A stretch of DNA of 64,000 bases, from contig NW_026570343.1 in NCBI RefSeq assembly GCF_019649055.1, forward strand, positions 186,001-250,000, in the 5' to 3' direction. This DNA comes from Paramacrobiotus metropolitanus (taxonomy: Eukaryota > Tardigrada > Eutardigrada > Parachela > Macrobiotidae). Both the position numbers and the translations under genes were made by a program. Below are positions 41,101 to 51,757 of the stretch, piece after piece. How positions within the stretch are numbered: position 1 is the first letter of the stretch; each line of letters opens with the position of its first letter. A model generated the notes under the pieces. That model was not told the DNA's origin, did no database searches, and was given only the letters and a program-made list of their open reading frames with translations.

Positions 41101-43436
41101 TCTGAGCGTTTGCAGGCACTGCTATACTTTCAGCGAGACTCGGACTTGCACTGCGGTGCCCGATGGTCCTTGTCGCGGCACTTTCCGCAAGCGTGCAGGC
41201 GTCCTTGACTGCATGGGTCGCTACACCGGAACTGGTTCCAGTTGCGGCAGACTTCGCCCCCCACTGCTGGGGCAGGTCGAAAGGGCTGATTGTATCCGGC
41301 CTGTCCTTTCCGGGGATGAGGGCAGTGTGCGATGAAATGCCCCATCTCCCCGCAGTTGCGACATTTATCCGTCGGGGCGGCATTCTTCTTGGACCGTTGA
41401 TCGCCGCCGCCGTCACTTACGCCCTCCTCCGGAGCGGCGTTCTGGATGTAATCTGCGTAAGTGTCGTCGTGCTGGCGGGCCCACATGTCATATTCACGCG
41501 GATGGCTCGTCATAAGGGACCGAAACTGCCGGTCGTATTCGAGCCAGTGGGCGGTCGGAACCCCCCGCTCGACATACGCCGCAATCAGGTCCTGATACTT
41601 GGCCAGGGCGGTTGCTACTTGTGGAGCTACCGTGGCGCGGTAGGCCAGGAAGACGGAGAATGCGCGAATCCATGAAGGAAATAAAAAACCACTGATCTGG
41701 TCTCGTTGGGCTTTAGAAGTACATTGCCCTTTGAGTAAACCAGTTTAGAACCGCCGTGCTTGGGCCTTTCCACGCGGTTTTTGGGGAGCAGCCCGTCAAA
41801 GTCGACGTAGCGCGACGGGTCGAGCAGCCGTCTGCGGACGCGGCTGGGAACGGCTGGCAGGTGCTTCGTTTGAGCGCTGGGCGTTTTTCCAGCTGACGTA
41901 GACGCTGCTTGGCTGTCTCCCAGTCGCAGCCGATGAGGATGCGGGCCTAGGCGCTCGTAAACGGGGCGGCGGACCGGAGATCGACTGCGAGAAGACGATG
42001 AGCGGCTACGGCTGCTGCTGCTGTGCTTACCTCTTCGGTGACGGCGTTCGCGAGTTGAGCTGTCTTCCCGGTAACGAACATTTCGTTTTCCATCTGCCAG
42101 ACATTCAATTTCCAGGCCAGCGTCTTCGGATGCGGGTGAAATTGTTCGAGGTTCCCCAGGTTTCTTAGCTGCTATCGGCGTCACGATGTCGATCAGCTGT
42201 TGTATCTGCTGGCTCTGGCGATCCACCAGCGTCTTCCAGTCGGGCTGTACTTGGTCCACGACGACCACTTCAGACCGGACGGTGGGAATGGGTGGTTGTA
42301 ATCGACGGCGCTTTCGACCGGGTCTCGTTTTTGGCTGCTCCACGGTACTGCTGCTGGCGATATCCCGGGCAGAACGTGTTCTCCGTGGGCTTGCAGCGCG
42401 GCTGCGTGGCGCGGTTTTCTTTTTCCCAGCCATAATTTTACCGGTGAGAGGATTCAATAGTCACTTCAACTCACTATACTTGAGAAAAGGGGGAGAAAAT
42501 TGCGAAGAGCTCGAAATTAGCAAACAATTCTCGAGCTAGCAATAGGTAAAAGCCGTTATGAGAAATGAACAGCAAGAAGCGTTGCGCGCAGGCAACTGCA
42601 CACGGCGCGAAACGATGCCGGAAAGTACAGGGATGAGGGTACAGGGAGGCAACCGAATTCAGCGGTAATTTAACTACCGCTAATTCTTAACTGTTATTTA
42701 ACTGTATCTGACATTGGTCTTTTCACTCACTGGGTTTCCGGTGGCTCCACGGAGTGTATTCTCCTTCCGGAACGCTCTGCCACGGTTCTCCGGTGCAAGG
42801 GTCGCCTGCAAAACAGTGAACCGAACTAGGTTCTGTTGGCGCAAATCTTCAAGCCATCTATTTGGTAATCAGGGTCAAACTACATAGCTCCGAGTAAAAT
42901 GCACCAATATACAGATATGTTGTAACAAAGTTCAGTTTTTTTATTTGGTCACGAATACTAAAACGCAAAAGCGTTAAAAGTAAATGAGAAAACATTCGGG
43001 GAGGCCACTAACTTAACCACTTGTCGGTATTGAGTGACGGATTGTCGGTGTCCCATGCATCCCTCAGTTTGAAGTAATAGTAAGCCACTTTACGCAGAGG
43101 CATCTTATTTTTCCATGCCCAATAGTGGGAATAGCAGCACTGCGTATGGACCAGGTCAGCGTCCGGTTCTCCCGGCCGGCAGTTCACACATTCCTCACTG
43201 CCATCCGTTTTGCATAAAGGCAGACTCGTATTAAGAACGCTACTTTCGAATTCTTTTGAATAAACCACGTTGCGAATTGCCTTCATAGACATCATGCCAT
43301 AATTGGAAGACCAGTCGGGACCGTGGATGTTGTAGTACAAAACGTATTCTCCGTTCCTTTCTCCTTCCCCGGCCGTAACTTCGAATGCACTGGTCACGGC
43401 CAGACCGAAAAAGAATATAATTAACGTCACTAGCAT
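38188..43436 (-). CDS. Secreted cysteine-rich family protein, three exons, DIRS in intron 2
   Basis: Exon 1 is 43436-43013, exon 2 42805-42731 and exon 3 38366-38188 (225 residues in all, phases consistent). Exon 1 encodes a signal peptide (TLIIFFFGLAVTSA) and the family core LCKTDGSEECVNCRPGEP with QCCYSHYWAWKNK. Exon 2 encodes SDPCTGEPWQSVPEGEYTPW. Exon 3 encodes DPFAWRKDKELSC and a second cysteine cluster, CDAGQGAMCDCCHTEPEYKQC. Donors GTTAGT and GTGAGT; acceptors TTGCAG. Intron 2 would be about 60 bp without the DIRS element (38408-42699) inside it; the paralogue at 45884-47043 shows the empty state. A TATA box lies about 65-75 bp upstream. The many cysteines and signal peptide suggest an extracellular protein; the family is not one I can name. 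Confidence 0.65.
38544..39452 (-). CDS. DIRS tyrosine recombinase
   Basis: The 302-residue frame has the lambda-integrase-type layout: a helical N-terminal SAM-like domain, the first catalytic Arg in GFLRVSEIA, the H-x-x-R box in STHSFRIGAAT, and the C-terminal GRWKSDCVERYIRP with the nucleophilic tyrosine. DIRS elements use it instead of a DDE integrase to insert circular cDNA. Its ATG overlaps the RT stop (ATGA, 39449-39452), typical of coupled translation. No lesion is visible in this gene. Confidence 0.85.
   Translation of the reverse strand: MTRFVQFCAANGFASLPAIPSTVAAYIASLYEENAAYRTMKVYLAEIHNSHREAGLLNPTADDLVVRAVSGFKRLRGPNPDRRLPITLDTMRTLKSRLTTHDNAEEAIMIWCAFCVAFFGFLRVSEIASKSSCTFDATSTLLLRDVTIAGNTAVVSLKRTKTDQSATGTKITLTATNRSICPVRAIADFHRLRIKQGGITTPFFRYQNGKFLTRATVDRILKTLLYDHPDRARISTHSFRIGAATEAASQRLPKEMIQRAGRWKSDCVERYIRPATLSGPNFYAKRVCLGAKKSCSGGGCRQ
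39449..41416 (-). pseudogene. DIRS reverse transcriptase / RNase H with one nonsense codon
   Basis: One frame runs from about 41416 to 39449 but is interrupted by TAG at 40730-40732, directly after REMPL. Upstream of it are the RT fingers (FFVVNALGCRPKKDGGHRMI, LDLSQP). Downstream are MGKMDIKSAFRLIPV, LPFGCRSAPYIFKFF, the catalytic LHYVDDFLFVG, then RNase H with HLYTDASATLGLGAY, IFHTDNAGAVEAW and GIADALSRFQ. The N-terminal part overlaps the gag zinc-knuckle region in another frame, as is common in DIRS elements. Apart from the single stop, all catalytic residues are present. Confidence 0.8.
41130..42433 (-). pseudogene. DIRS gag-like protein, frameshifted
   Basis: It starts at about ATG 42433 (MAGKKKTAPRSRAA), with a basic N-terminus, an RS-rich stretch (HSSSSRSRSSSSRSRSP) and a core VPSRVRRRLLDPSRYVDFDG..LLPKNRVERPKHG. 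The frame breaks near 41680 next to an A/T run. The other frame continues AYVERGVPTAHWLEYDRQF and then a CCHC knuckle CRNCGEMGHFIAHC and a second cluster VCRNWNQFRCSDPCSQGRLH..CGKCRDKDHRAPQC. It would be the RNA-binding structural protein of the element. Confidence 0.65.
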
Positions 43437-43499
43437 TCTTGTGAGCTTCGATTACTTAAATTGACTTGCCATCGGATATGCTAAACATACCGATTATTG

Positions 43500-43511
43500 A
43501 CTCTTTTATAC
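43500..43511 (-). promoter_or_regulatory. TATA box of the 43436 gene
   Basis: AGTATAAAAGAG on the minus strand, about 65-75 bp upstream of the ATG. The paralogue at 47043 has GTTATAAAGG at the same distance (47110-47119). Confidence 0.6.
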
Positions 43512-44640
43512 TTTTGCCGGTAAATGCAAGTGGTAGTTTCTTGAGTGTTTTTGATGCTGAACTATTTGCAAACACAACATTCTTCTATCGGATTATGTTT
43601 CTTAACCACCACTGTAACCAGTTTTCGCGGAAATATTCTCCAGATTTTGTGTGCATAGCATTCCCGCCTTCTTATCGCTTCGCCGAACATCAAGTGCTGC
43701 CCACTCGAGTTACCCGCTTGGGCGCTAAGAATTCTCTGTGGTGGTGGAGACCGGTTGATATTCTTCCACGTGGAATTCTGCATGGGGATTTCCAAGAATC
43801 CAGAATTCCATTTATTAACAAAGCGAAAACGCTAACTGTCACCCTAATTTTGTTGATTGCGTTTCGTTCACAAGGACTAAGATCATTAACGGGCGTCGCG
43901 TCCACGTGAACCCATGTTCTTCGGGATTGTAGCTGAATATTTAAAAAAGCTTTGGAGTTGCAATTAACGGAAATTTTTAAATTTGCGAGTTTTTGTTAAC
44001 GGATTCAAATTCTTCAAAATTTTTATTCAACTTGTACTTTATCCCGTAAAACAAATACCGTAACCGGGTTGAATATTAAATTAATTTATCATATTTTCTC
44101 TGCGTTAGATTTTTGGTGACAGCTAACGTTGGTGAACGTTTGTTGCATGTAGACGAGTTATGTAACCGGATAGGCTCCGAGTCACAAAGCCGAAACGCTT
44201 TTTATTACTACAAGTATCTTTGTTGCTATTCTAGAACTCTGGTAATATGTATAATTGTATTCATGATTACTAATACAAAGCACACTCTTTAGCGCCAAAA
44301 ACGGGCAACCGACCGATCGATCTTGTGACATGCAAATCGGTATGAGAAACATATAGGTAACCGCAAAAAGGAGCGCGATGAGGAATCAGCTCGCCATGTA
44401 AAGGAAGAAAACTCGTAGATACGAATTGCCATCTTTATTTTTGCTAACTAACGCCTGCTCTATGGAGTGTAGGGGCCATTGGGAACGGTTGCCGCCGGCT
44501 CCCACATGCAAGGCTACCTTACAAAACACCATAAACTCGCTAGATTGGTAGGTCTGTAACAATTTAGCCCTGTAATATTAGAATGTTGAAGATGTAGGAA
44601 TGGTTAAGATGTTGCTTTCTCTGCCATTTTGTCAAAGGCT
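43512..44640. other. Intergenic of the family array
   Basis: The first 250 bp match the upstream region of the paralogue at 47043 (for example GAATTCTCTGTGGTGG near 43729 versus 47336). Nothing recognised from there to 44640. Confidence 0.45.
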
Positions 44641-45081
44641 CTATCGTTTTCGCCGGATGGTGGGCACCGACATCGCCGACCACTGGCACTGAATGGAAAA
44701 ATGGTGCCGGCACACGTCACGGAGATTGCGTTTTCCTAGTCCCCTTTCCAAGCCAAGCGAACAAAACTGCGTCAGCACGATGTCGGTGGCATTAACCGGT
44801 TGGCAGTTGCGACAGTCGGGATTACCGTCCGTGGGACACAACGGCAGCTGCTAATCCAGCATTGTACTCACGGAATTGCCGTGGATAGTTCGTGGCTGTA
44901 ATAGCAGTTCACTAAATAGCGGCACCATTTCAGCGTTGCTTTTTCCGTCCATCCAGAGTTCCTCGACATGGATATAATGAGACCGATGGAATGAGGATTT
45001 CGGGCGGTTATGGCGACGCAGTCGCCGTGAACTGTCCACAATGACGTCAAGCCAGTAAAGCAAAGCAAAAAATGTGAACAT
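44641..45081 (-). pseudogene. Secreted cysteine-rich family pseudogene
   Basis: It starts MFTFFALLYWLDVIVDSS. An in-frame TAG after STMLD (at about 44851) precedes the core LCPTDGNPDCRNCQPVN. The conserved CCFxHHWAW block has degenerated into FCSLGLERGLGKR, although NLRDVC follows at the right distance. No DPCTGEP exon was found downstream. The shared upstream box lies at 45374-45394, 293 bp from the ATG. Confidence 0.65.
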
Positions 45082-45373
45082 TTTCTATGGAAAAATTATG
45101 GATTCCGCCACAAAAGAAATGACGCAACTCTCTGTTCAGCGTCTCACGGTTGTGGATATGCAAATTTCGCGGCCGCAGCTCAAGTGTCCCGAGCTCGCTG
45201 CACCGTTCCCAAGTACGCTGCGAATATCGTGTGTCGCACGGAATCCAGGGTGCTTTCGAGCAACCCACTCCGATTCCAGTGTTTTACTACAGTAATTTCC
45301 ATGAAAATTCACAGCACATCTGGAATTGTGCAGTTGTTTGCAAGTTTTCAGGTGGAATCATGAGACCGATTTG

Positions 45374-45394
45374 AAGTGGACGACCCGGAAAAAG
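45374..45394 (-). promoter_or_regulatory. Shared upstream box of the secreted-protein family
   Basis: AAGTGGACGACCCGGAAAAA, 293 bp upstream of the pseudogene start at 45081. It is conserved more than its surroundings across copies. Confidence 0.5.
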
Positions 45395-45883
45395 CTTCTA
45401 ACGATGGACGATGATCAAATAACGAGAAACAAGATCGAGCAAGCAAGGGTCGATCTCAAACTTTTTAGTCTACTTAAGTACTATTCTTAATTTTTCTTGT
45501 ATTTTTTGTTCTACTTGTTTCTTAGGTTTTCTTACCAGTTTCTATCAATTTTATAGCTTTTTTCTATTTTGTAGTTCGGTGCCTGCTGTTTGTTTAATTT
45601 TCCCTTATCACCTGATGTTGACATAAACAGCGAAAACGCTAAATCCAGAATGAGAAAAGCAAAGAATCACGAAAGATACAACTTGCAAGTAATAAAGTGC
45701 GGAAAGTGAGGGCGCGCTTCAAACATTATGTAAGATTTAGCATGCTCAAAGTAATGACAATGATTAGCCGCACACTGCAGAAGTTTTGCGCAGATTTGTA
45801 GACCGTTACGTTGTTTGCTATAAAAACCATCAAGCAGCACTGGACTTTGCTCAAAAGCAAGTAATTGTCTCATCTTATCATAT

Positions 45884-47043
45884 TCATTCCACGGGAATAT
45901 CCCCCGATGGGCTTAGACGAAGAGCGGCAGAAGTACAATTATTATATTCTGGTTCGTTATGACAGCACTCGCATCTTATTCCATGATTAACGTCACATGT
46001 CATGGCGGCCAACATGGTACAAGAGAGCCCCGTGTCTTTCCTCCAGGCGAGCGGGTCTGGAGTCGTTGGCGGTGTTGCAGATGCATCGGATGCTTGACTT
46101 CAATGTTGAAATATTTGATCATGATCTTTTTACTCACCGGGCTTCCGGTGGTTCCACGGAGTGTACGGTCCTTCCGGAACGCTTTGCCACGGTCCCCCGG
46201 TGCAAGGATCGCCTGCAAAACAGGGATTTATTTGACGCAAATCTTCAGACATCTACTTAGTACCCATGAGCAAAGTACTTAGAGCTAAAGTACTTAGAGT
46301 ACCAGAATATCTAGCGAAAAAGTTTTGTTTGTTTGCATTGGAGTAGACTACTCTAGCCGCCCATACCGCCGCCTACCTGGTTGACTCAAGCTCAAGCACA
46401 AATATCTTGATCTTCGCCAACAGCGGCGATGGCACAGTGGCTGTGCTACGTGGATCTCACTCGGTAGCCAGCGGTTCGATTCCGCTCCATCGCCATTTTT
46501 GCGAATGCTTCACGGAACCGCCCTCTTAGCTGAGATCCCCACGGACAGCCGACTGAGGGCTGACTCTGTAACATTTGTCTGGTAAGGAATACCTTGAAAA
46601 TGCAAAACGTTAAAAACGAACAAAAGAACAGCGGCTAGGCCACTTACTCAACCACGTGGCTGTATCATCGTTGTTCGCTCCCTTCGTCATTTTGATGTAA
46701 TAGTCGGCCACCTTGCGTAGAGGCATTTTATTTTTCCACGCCCAAAAGTGGGAATAGCAGCACTGCGTAAGGACAATGTTGGCGTTCGGTTCTCCCAGCC
46801 GACAGTTTCACATTCCTCGCTGCCATCCGTGGCACACAAAGGGAGACCTTTGACGCCTTCTGAATCAATTGCTTTGCGAATTTCTTTCATAGACATAACA
46901 CTGTAAGAATTCGAAACATACCATGGCCCGTTGATGAGATAGTACGCAATGCGGCCGTCGATCCCATATTCTGCCGTGGCCGTGACATCGAACGAACTGA
47001 CCAATGCCAGACCGGAAAAGCAGATAATTAACGTTATTACCAT
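45884..47043 (-). pseudogene. Secreted cysteine-rich family gene, three exons, one frameshift
   Basis: Exon 1 is 47043-46648, exon 2 46212-46138 and exon 3 46056-45884. Signal peptide TLIICFSGLALVSS, then the core LCATDGSEECE, where a one-base shift near 46805 scrambles the rest of exon 1 (a CCxSHFWAW-type block is visible in another frame). Exon 2 encodes DPCTGGPWQSVPEGPYTPW and ends at GTGAGT. Exon 3 encodes DPLAWRKDTGLSC and CDVNHGIRCECCHNEPEYNNC. Exon lengths of 75 and 173 bp parallel the gene at 38188-43436 (75 and 179), of which it is the closest paralogue. The single shift could be a sequencing error. Confidence 0.65.
46425..46500 (+). tRNA. tRNA-like Pol III unit, probably tRNA pseudogene or SINE head
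   Basis: A-box TGGCACAGTGG (46430-46440) and B-box GGTTCGATTCC (46473-46483) both fit the consensus. GGCGATGG and CCATCGCC form an 8-bp acceptor-like stem, AGCGG/CCGCT a T-arm, and TTTTT follows at once as a terminator. A proper anticodon arm cannot be drawn and positions 8-9 are missing, so I do not call a functional tRNA. Confidence 0.4.
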
Positions 47044-47360
47044 TCTTGTGAACTTCGGTAAGCATAAATGAATTGCCAACGGATACTGCAACCATACCAG
47101 TTACCGGCTCCTTTATAACTTTGCCGGTAAACAGAAGTGGTAGTCCCTTGAGTGTTTCTGTTGCTGATTTAGCTGCAAGTATAACATTCTTCTACCTGAT
47201 TGTGATCATTAACCGCCACAATACCCAGTTTTCATGGAAGCATTCTCGCAATGTTGTGTGCCTAGCGAATTAGCTTTCCAGTCTCTTCGCCGAGCATCAT
47301 GTGTTACCCACTTCAGTTACCCGCTTTGACACGACGAGTTCTCTGCGGTGGTTGGCACTA

Positions 47361-47520
47361 CAGTAAAACCTTTGACTTTGAACACTCGCGTAAATTGAAC
47401 ACTGGTGTACATTGAACGGCCATTACGGAACCGGCGCGTCTCGTAGACTATAACACGGGGGGGACCCCGCGTATATTGAACACTTCTCTAAAGTGAACTT
47501 TGAACAAATTTGCTGGAACG
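47361..47520. repeat. Pogo/Tc1-mariner-like terminal sequence, partial
   Basis: After TA, CAGTAAAACCTTTGAC resembles the terminal repeat of pogo/Tigger elements. An internal segment, GGCGCGTCTCGTAGACTATA, is close to GGTGCGTCCCGTAGACTGTA in the complete MITE at 54461-54637. No opposite terminus was found. Confidence 0.4.
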
Positions 47521-49562
47521 GATCTAATTATTTACTAATGTTTAGCCCTTTTGAAAATGAACGAAGCGCCGGAATCTGATTTCGGGAGCGAAAAAGTACA
47601 AAAAAATGTGCTTAACGGACCAAAGTTCACAAGCCATTCGCTTGTTACAACTTCAACACCACACGATTTTTGATTTGTTATGCGCGAAAATAGCGTATAA
47701 AAGCTCGCTAACGGGGCTACCCCCCTTTAGTCGGCGCACGTTCGCCCTCAAGAGCAGTTTTAGTGCACAGAACCACTGCCCCCTGGGCGGCCCCCTGGCG
47801 GCAGCTGTTTTGTATATTGAACAGGCGTCTACATTGAATTTCTCCTATGTAGAATGCTGCAAAGCGTATTCAAAGAATTCAGAATACCACTTATTGGTTC
47901 ATTTACAGTGTTACACCGACACATTAAGCATTGATTAAACAATCGAAACTTTTCGATACTAACAGTAACCATAATAATCTTGTTAATTGACAACCGACAC
48001 ATGGCTAATGAGGTGTGATTTGGTCTGGATAGAGATTTGCACCGTTGGTGGATTTTGGCCATGACGCATAGCATGGCAGTCTACGGGAAATACCTTATAC
48101 ACGTCGGGTTTTATAGCTTTCTTCAGCGAACGGTTAATTTTTTTCTTTGGATACAGAGAAAATATCTGTTCTACGTTAAATTTCCTATAAAACCGTATGT
48201 CAATCATAATTTAAGTGCCTATCTTTAAATTTTGGCAATTTAAACTTTGTGCACGATGGCCGAATTAAAATGTCCCACATTAAGTATCCTGCCGAAACGC
48301 GACTTTCACACTGCGCAGGTTCCGGTATGACACTTGCCTTTTGCAATGACACTTACAGATATTTTCCCATATGAGCAATATTTAGTTAATAGACAAGCGT
48401 ATTACAGTACAACTTTGCGAGATCCCCAACCAGCTAAATACTTGTACAGTACTGCTATGAAAATTTGAATCTCTAGTTTTTGTCGTTTTAAGAATGCTTA
48501 GGTTTGCTTAGTTTTCTGTTGTGCGATTGTTACTGTCAGACCTCAGTGTTGTGAATTTACAAATGTTGGTCGCGCTAACGCGCGCCTGGTTGCGTTTGAA
48601 AATGTAATCAAGAAATTTGGAGAGCATAAATGTTGTTCAGTTTGTGGAAATACTGTACTTTCTATAATGGAAAAAGTGGAAATGCTAAATTACAGGTATC
48701 AACTGGTCACAGTTATAAATGAATCTTTTATCAGATTTTATTTGCACCATTTTTTCAAACGTTTTGCTGGATGTGATGCCCTTGCCATTAATTTATAAAG
48801 TCCCGCACTTATAACTTATAAGCAAGTACTTAATAATTATTGTCATATTTTGTTGTTGACCTGTTGCGAAGTACTTTGGATTCGTAACGAAAAAAAAAGA
48901 GAAATTTACTGCTATTGTTGACCTTCCTAGAACTTTCTGAAGCATTCTACAATATCACAGTACTAACTTCACAATTTTTTTCTGAATTTTAGACTTCTCA
49001 GATTTTTCAAAACCACTCATGGCCAACCTACATGTTTGGAACTATTTTTAAAAAATGATAATCGCTACTAAAGATGAATCTTGAATTAAGAGTTAATTGT
49101 CTAAGAATAAAGACGTAGCGATTTATAACTCAAATAGATGCCGGCCGCAGTTTATCCATAAAGTTATTTCTGGTACGAAACCTTAAGTCAAGCAAAACGA
49201 TGTTACACACGAAACGCAATAAGGATCTTGTTGGCTGGGATACGTTCAGAATATCTTCCGCAGTGTAAACCGCAAGGCTACTGAAGCAGATCTATCGGGT
49301 TGACTCGTGTAAGTTTAAATTTAGGTTACAACTGTTTGGCTTGCTACTAGTGTATTAAAGTTCACTTAATGATATTTACTTACTTCGTAATTGATCTTTT
49401 TTAATCAGTAACTGATAAATTAACCGAATAAACTCAGAAAAAATAACAGAAAGAAATGTTTTCCGTGTTATAGTAAATACCTTTAATAAGTATCACATGA
49501 GAGCACTAACTAAGTACTAAAAAGAAAATACAAGTTTCATGATGCATACGAGACTGCGGTAA
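47521..49562. other. Gene-poor AT-rich region
   Basis: Several 60-110 codon shadow frames, none with recognisable features. No RNA gene or repeat seen. Confidence 0.45.
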
Positions 49563-50595
49563 CTACTGCTCCTTAGGGGTGAACTGCCATTCACGCACCC
49601 CAATGTTAGGGGGCCAGTTATCTGCCGTGAACATTTTCTCAGACTCACTGGCGTAAGAACCAACACGTGCGAATAAACTATTCTTACGACCATTTTTAGC
49701 AGAATAAAGCGATACAAATCTCACAGCTATCCCCATAGATTCAATGGTTTTCTTGAGATCTTGGCTGTATTCGTCGTTTGATTGGTGTTCCGTTTGCTCC
49801 CGCGGGGGGATGCCATGTAAGCAGTAGTCTTTCTTCTCTTTCTCTTTCTCGACTTTCCCAACGCGCTTGAGAAGCAGTGTCGTCATCACAATGTCTTCAC
49901 TGGCGTTAGAAGCTTTCTCTCGTGTACCACGGACCACCTTTCCTTTTTTGGCAACGGTCGCCCATGTTTCTTTGGCACTGGTCTCGACAGGGGGGCTGTC
50001 ATCAAAGCAGGGGCGGGCAATCTTGGTGTCAGGGGTTTTCGTGGGCGCGTTGTGACTGCTAGTGGCGGGAGTATTTTCGGCGGGCGTCGGCGCGGTCGAT
50101 CGAAAACCAAATGGTTGAGGAGCTAATCGACCAGCATCGGCGGTTTTCGGGGTGGGGGGTTGCCTGCGTTACTTTCATTGCCTCGACGTCGTTCCGGAGA
50201 ACCTGCAGTGCCGCTGTGATATCATCGTACCTTTTCTGGCTTTCTCGTAGCTCTTTCATATGGGCTTCCATCGAAGATATCTCGGCCTTCAAGCGCTGGT
50301 TCTCTTCCACGACCGAGGCAACGATGGTGGGAACTTGCTCTGCGATCGCCTTGATAATCATAGCTGGCACGACTTCGTTAATCAGATCCAAGGCTGGATT
50401 CAGTGCAGTGTTAGGGTTCTCCTGTACCTCGATAAGATCGTGGACTAAGGCAGGAATCATTTTTCGCATTATCGGTAGTAGTCGGCTGAAGGACCATTGG
50501 TTAGCTGCTGTGGCATCAGGAAACTGACTGGCAAACGCTTCGATGTGAAATGGGGGGTCTGGTTCGTCGGGGGCTTTGGCTGCCATGTTTGTCAA
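49563..50595 (-). pseudogene. Coiled-coil ORF1/gag-like protein with one homopolymer frameshift
   Basis: From ATG 50595 the product has a helical N-terminus, then a coiled coil (VVEENQRLKAEISSMEAHMK, ELRESQKRYDDI). A frame break near 50150, in a run of G, shifts into the frame that continues through a Pro/Thr-rich linker to TWATVAKKGKVV and a C-terminal domain with YCLHGIPPREQTEHQSNDEY, KKTIESMGIAVRFVSLYSAK and FTPKEQ at the end. A coiled coil, basic linker and a compact 'HGIPxxxx..SMGI' domain are the plan of non-LTR retrotransposon ORF1 proteins. No reverse transcriptase lies downstream. It could also be a host gene. Confidence 0.45.
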
Positions 50596-51757
50596 ATCTG
50601 AACCCCGCAGGCCTTACTTATCTCATGCACAACGATTACTAGTATTCCCAAACAATAATCCAAATATCAGAGAAAGTACTGGAGAAAAATGTCCTTAAAT
50701 TAATTTTGAAGATCAGAACATCTTGTTATAGTTATTTGTTCTACAGTACATGTACTTGCTCGCTGTGAACATTCTGCGTTTGCTTGTTTTCCGTAGAGTA
50801 TGCTGCATGAATACGGGTATGGCAATACATGTATCGCGTGAACAATACACCAAAGGAACATGGGCGTGGTAACTGTCAAGCCCGCCCCCGCAGCTAATGA
50901 CCATGTGCCGCTTGTCAATTGCACTTCATCCACAAGAACCAAAATCATTAATGGCGTACAGTCCAAGCGAATTAGTTTTACGTCCCTACTTACGTACTGC
51001 CCAGTTATTCCTGTATGTATTGCACCTTGTTGGCAAATTGCTGAGCAGCTACTATATCTTTAAGCCCATCATTTTTCTGAAGTTTACTAAACATGCTGAA
51101 TACTTTATATACTGTCTCAAGCAATCGCGGTTGTAAAGCTGTATTTCCTTGTGAAATAATGTAATCGTACACAAGTACTACCGTGCTTTCGGTGGAGCAT
51201 ACCGGACAGCCGGAGATTACATATACGTGCTGGTTCCGCATCAACGATCGCTTGGACAGACGAATTGTGCATAAAGCGTTTTTGAGTTAAGCGTAACCAG
51301 AAAATAATTTCAATACGTAGTAACTGCTGGTGAATCTTCTTTCTTTCTTTGATAATAAATATTTTATTCGCTAAATCGTTTGCTAATTACGCTCGGTCTG
51401 CCAATAAGTGTGTGCTTTTTTTGCTGTTGTGTTCAGTTGACCATGGGATCACAGCACGCAAAGGTAATAAAATTTATGTAAGAAAAATCAGCTACTGACT
51501 AAATCGATGCGTTGTTTTATTGAAAGGATGATAAATGATAGACCCTAAATAAAGTATGTTAGATTATGGCCACCGTGTGTGGTGGATTCTGAAAGCGCGA
51601 ATGGAAATTTATTTATACCATCATTATTGCCAAATTATATGATTATAGCTCGTACCAAGCGAACAAAAATCAAAAGAACAGTCGCTAGTAATTTTAACAT
51701 CTAGCCGCAATCCAGTTGACTTTATAGAATGGCGAATTCCATACCACAGGCACAGGT
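50596..51757. other. Intergenic, no gene recognised
   Basis: No supported gene or repeat up to the last exon of the 52949 gene. Confidence 0.45.

Larger units (their letters stand above)
38408..42699 (-). mobile_element. DIRS-type retrotransposon (tyrosine-recombinase retroelement)
   Basis: About 4.3 kb. Imperfect inverted ends: GTTAAATTATCCGCGAATTC at 38408-38427 and GAATTCAGCGGTAATTTAAC at 42655-42674. AACTGTAT flanks on both sides (38400-38407 and 42700-42707). Gene order on the minus strand: gag, RT/RNase H, tyrosine recombinase. Gag has a frame break and RT an in-frame TAG, so this copy looks defective. The empty paralogous site near 46085-46135 helps delimit the insertion. Confidence 0.75.

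Noticed and set aside
46425-46500. Functional tRNA (including tRNA-Sec because of the 8-bp acceptor)
   Set aside because: It is too short for tRNA-Sec and no anticodon stem can be formed.
50059-50110. Separate basic protein at 49886-50110 (-)
   Set aside because: It is the wrong frame of the linker of the coiled-coil ORF1-like gene; the correct frame continues into the C-terminal domain.
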